Of a DNA stretch of 64,000 bases, positions 63,760 to 64,000 are shown in pieces. Under the pieces are notes generated by a model that was given only the letters and a program-made list of their open reading frames with translations, was not told the DNA's origin and made no database searches. Made by a program: the position numbers and the translations under genes. Location: NCBI GenBank assembly GCA_023055505.1, contig JALIRH010000030.1, positions 9,278,255 to 9,342,254 of the forward strand. The letters are read 5' to 3'. Numbering within the stretch: the stretch's first letter is position 1; every line of letters begins with the position of its first letter. The DNA comes from Callipepla californica brunnescens. Lineage: Eukaryota; Chordata; Aves; Galliformes; Odontophoridae.

Positions 63760-64000
63760 CTGGCAGCGCCCCATAGAGACCCGATAGCTCCACATAGAGC
63801 CCCATAGCTCCCCATAGAGCCCCATAGAGACCCTGTATAGCCCCATAGCTCCCCCATAGAGCCCCATAGCTCCCCATAGAGACCCCATAGAGACCCATAG
63901 CTCCCCATAGAGCCCCATATCTCCCCATAGAGACCCCCATAGCTTCCCCATAGAGCCCCCATAGATCCCCATAGAGTCCCATAGAGACCCATATCTCCCC

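Larger units (their letters stand above)
60460..64000 (+). repeat. TTC5: Array 10: AGCTCCCCATAGAG(A/C)CCC minisatellite with embedded exon ends
   Basis: About 3.5 kb, running to the window end, of CCCCATAGAG, CCCCATAGCT and CCCCATATCT units. Seven times it is broken by a non-repeat insert of about 45 bp that carries a TTC5 exon end (60921, 61553, 62006, 62460, 62802, 63425, 63738), spaced 313 to 632 bp apart. So higher-order units of several hundred bases were multiplied. Confidence 0.97.

Noticed and set aside
56752..63992. Long minus-strand frames across arrays 8-10
   Set aside because: Same reason: CTATGGGG units have no stops. Embedded TTC5 exon pieces are annotated separately.

Overview
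The window looks like bird DNA, most likely chicken or another galliform. The evidence is CR1 LINEs with the avian ATTCTATGA-type tail, an ERV-L-like class III endogenous retrovirus, a KRAB zinc-finger gene, and a host gene (TTC5) whose introns are almost entirely minisatellite. That last pattern is what is seen on GC-rich avian micro/dot chromosomes. The species call is inference; no search could be run.

Left part (1-24.75 kb). A CR1 tail (1-880) is followed by a segmental duplication of about 9.2 kb present twice in direct orientation (881-10062 and 15545-24746, offset about 14.66 kb). Each copy holds a non-coding stretch, an antisense LTR fragment, a decayed CR1, and an env-less provirus inserted in that CR1: a 5' LTR lacking U5 and primer site, a short coiled-coil gag remnant, protease-RT-RNase H-integrase, a polypurine tract and a 3' LTR. 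Copy A's pol is heavily broken. Copy B's pol is one frame with two in-frame stops. Between the copies lies a KRAB-C2H2 zinc-finger gene (13843-15554) that ends in the edge of copy B.

Middle part (24.75-37.2 kb). This holds a degenerate interstitial telomere-like repeat and a 1.5-kb unit (26608-28120) with 71-bp terminal inverted repeats made of the ERV LTR's U3 head. That unit carries an intact intronless eIF1A reading frame flanked by tRNA-Glu-like and tRNA-Ile-like pieces. Further right are CR1 and solo-LTR fragments, a GGAT-type minisatellite, a frameshifted gag pseudogene on the minus strand, and a 70-73-bp tandem array (34450-36350).

Right part (37.2-64 kb). This is almost wholly tandem repeat. 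Ten arrays with different unit sequences are interrupted only by short GC-rich exons on the minus strand, which I recognise as the 3' part of TTC5 (Strap): TPR-region exons at 58257-58348, 56766-56822 and 56496-56643, a linker/OB exon at 54697-54861, an OB-fold exon at 44252-44393, and the last exon with stop at 40276 and AATAAA at 40236-40241. Pieces of TTC5 exons are themselves multiplied inside the arrays: seven copies of an exon 3' end with its 5' splice site (60921-63759), and five copies of the start of the OB-fold exon with its 3' splice site (46817-51591). The very long open frames in these arrays are by-products of short stop-free repeat units, not genes.
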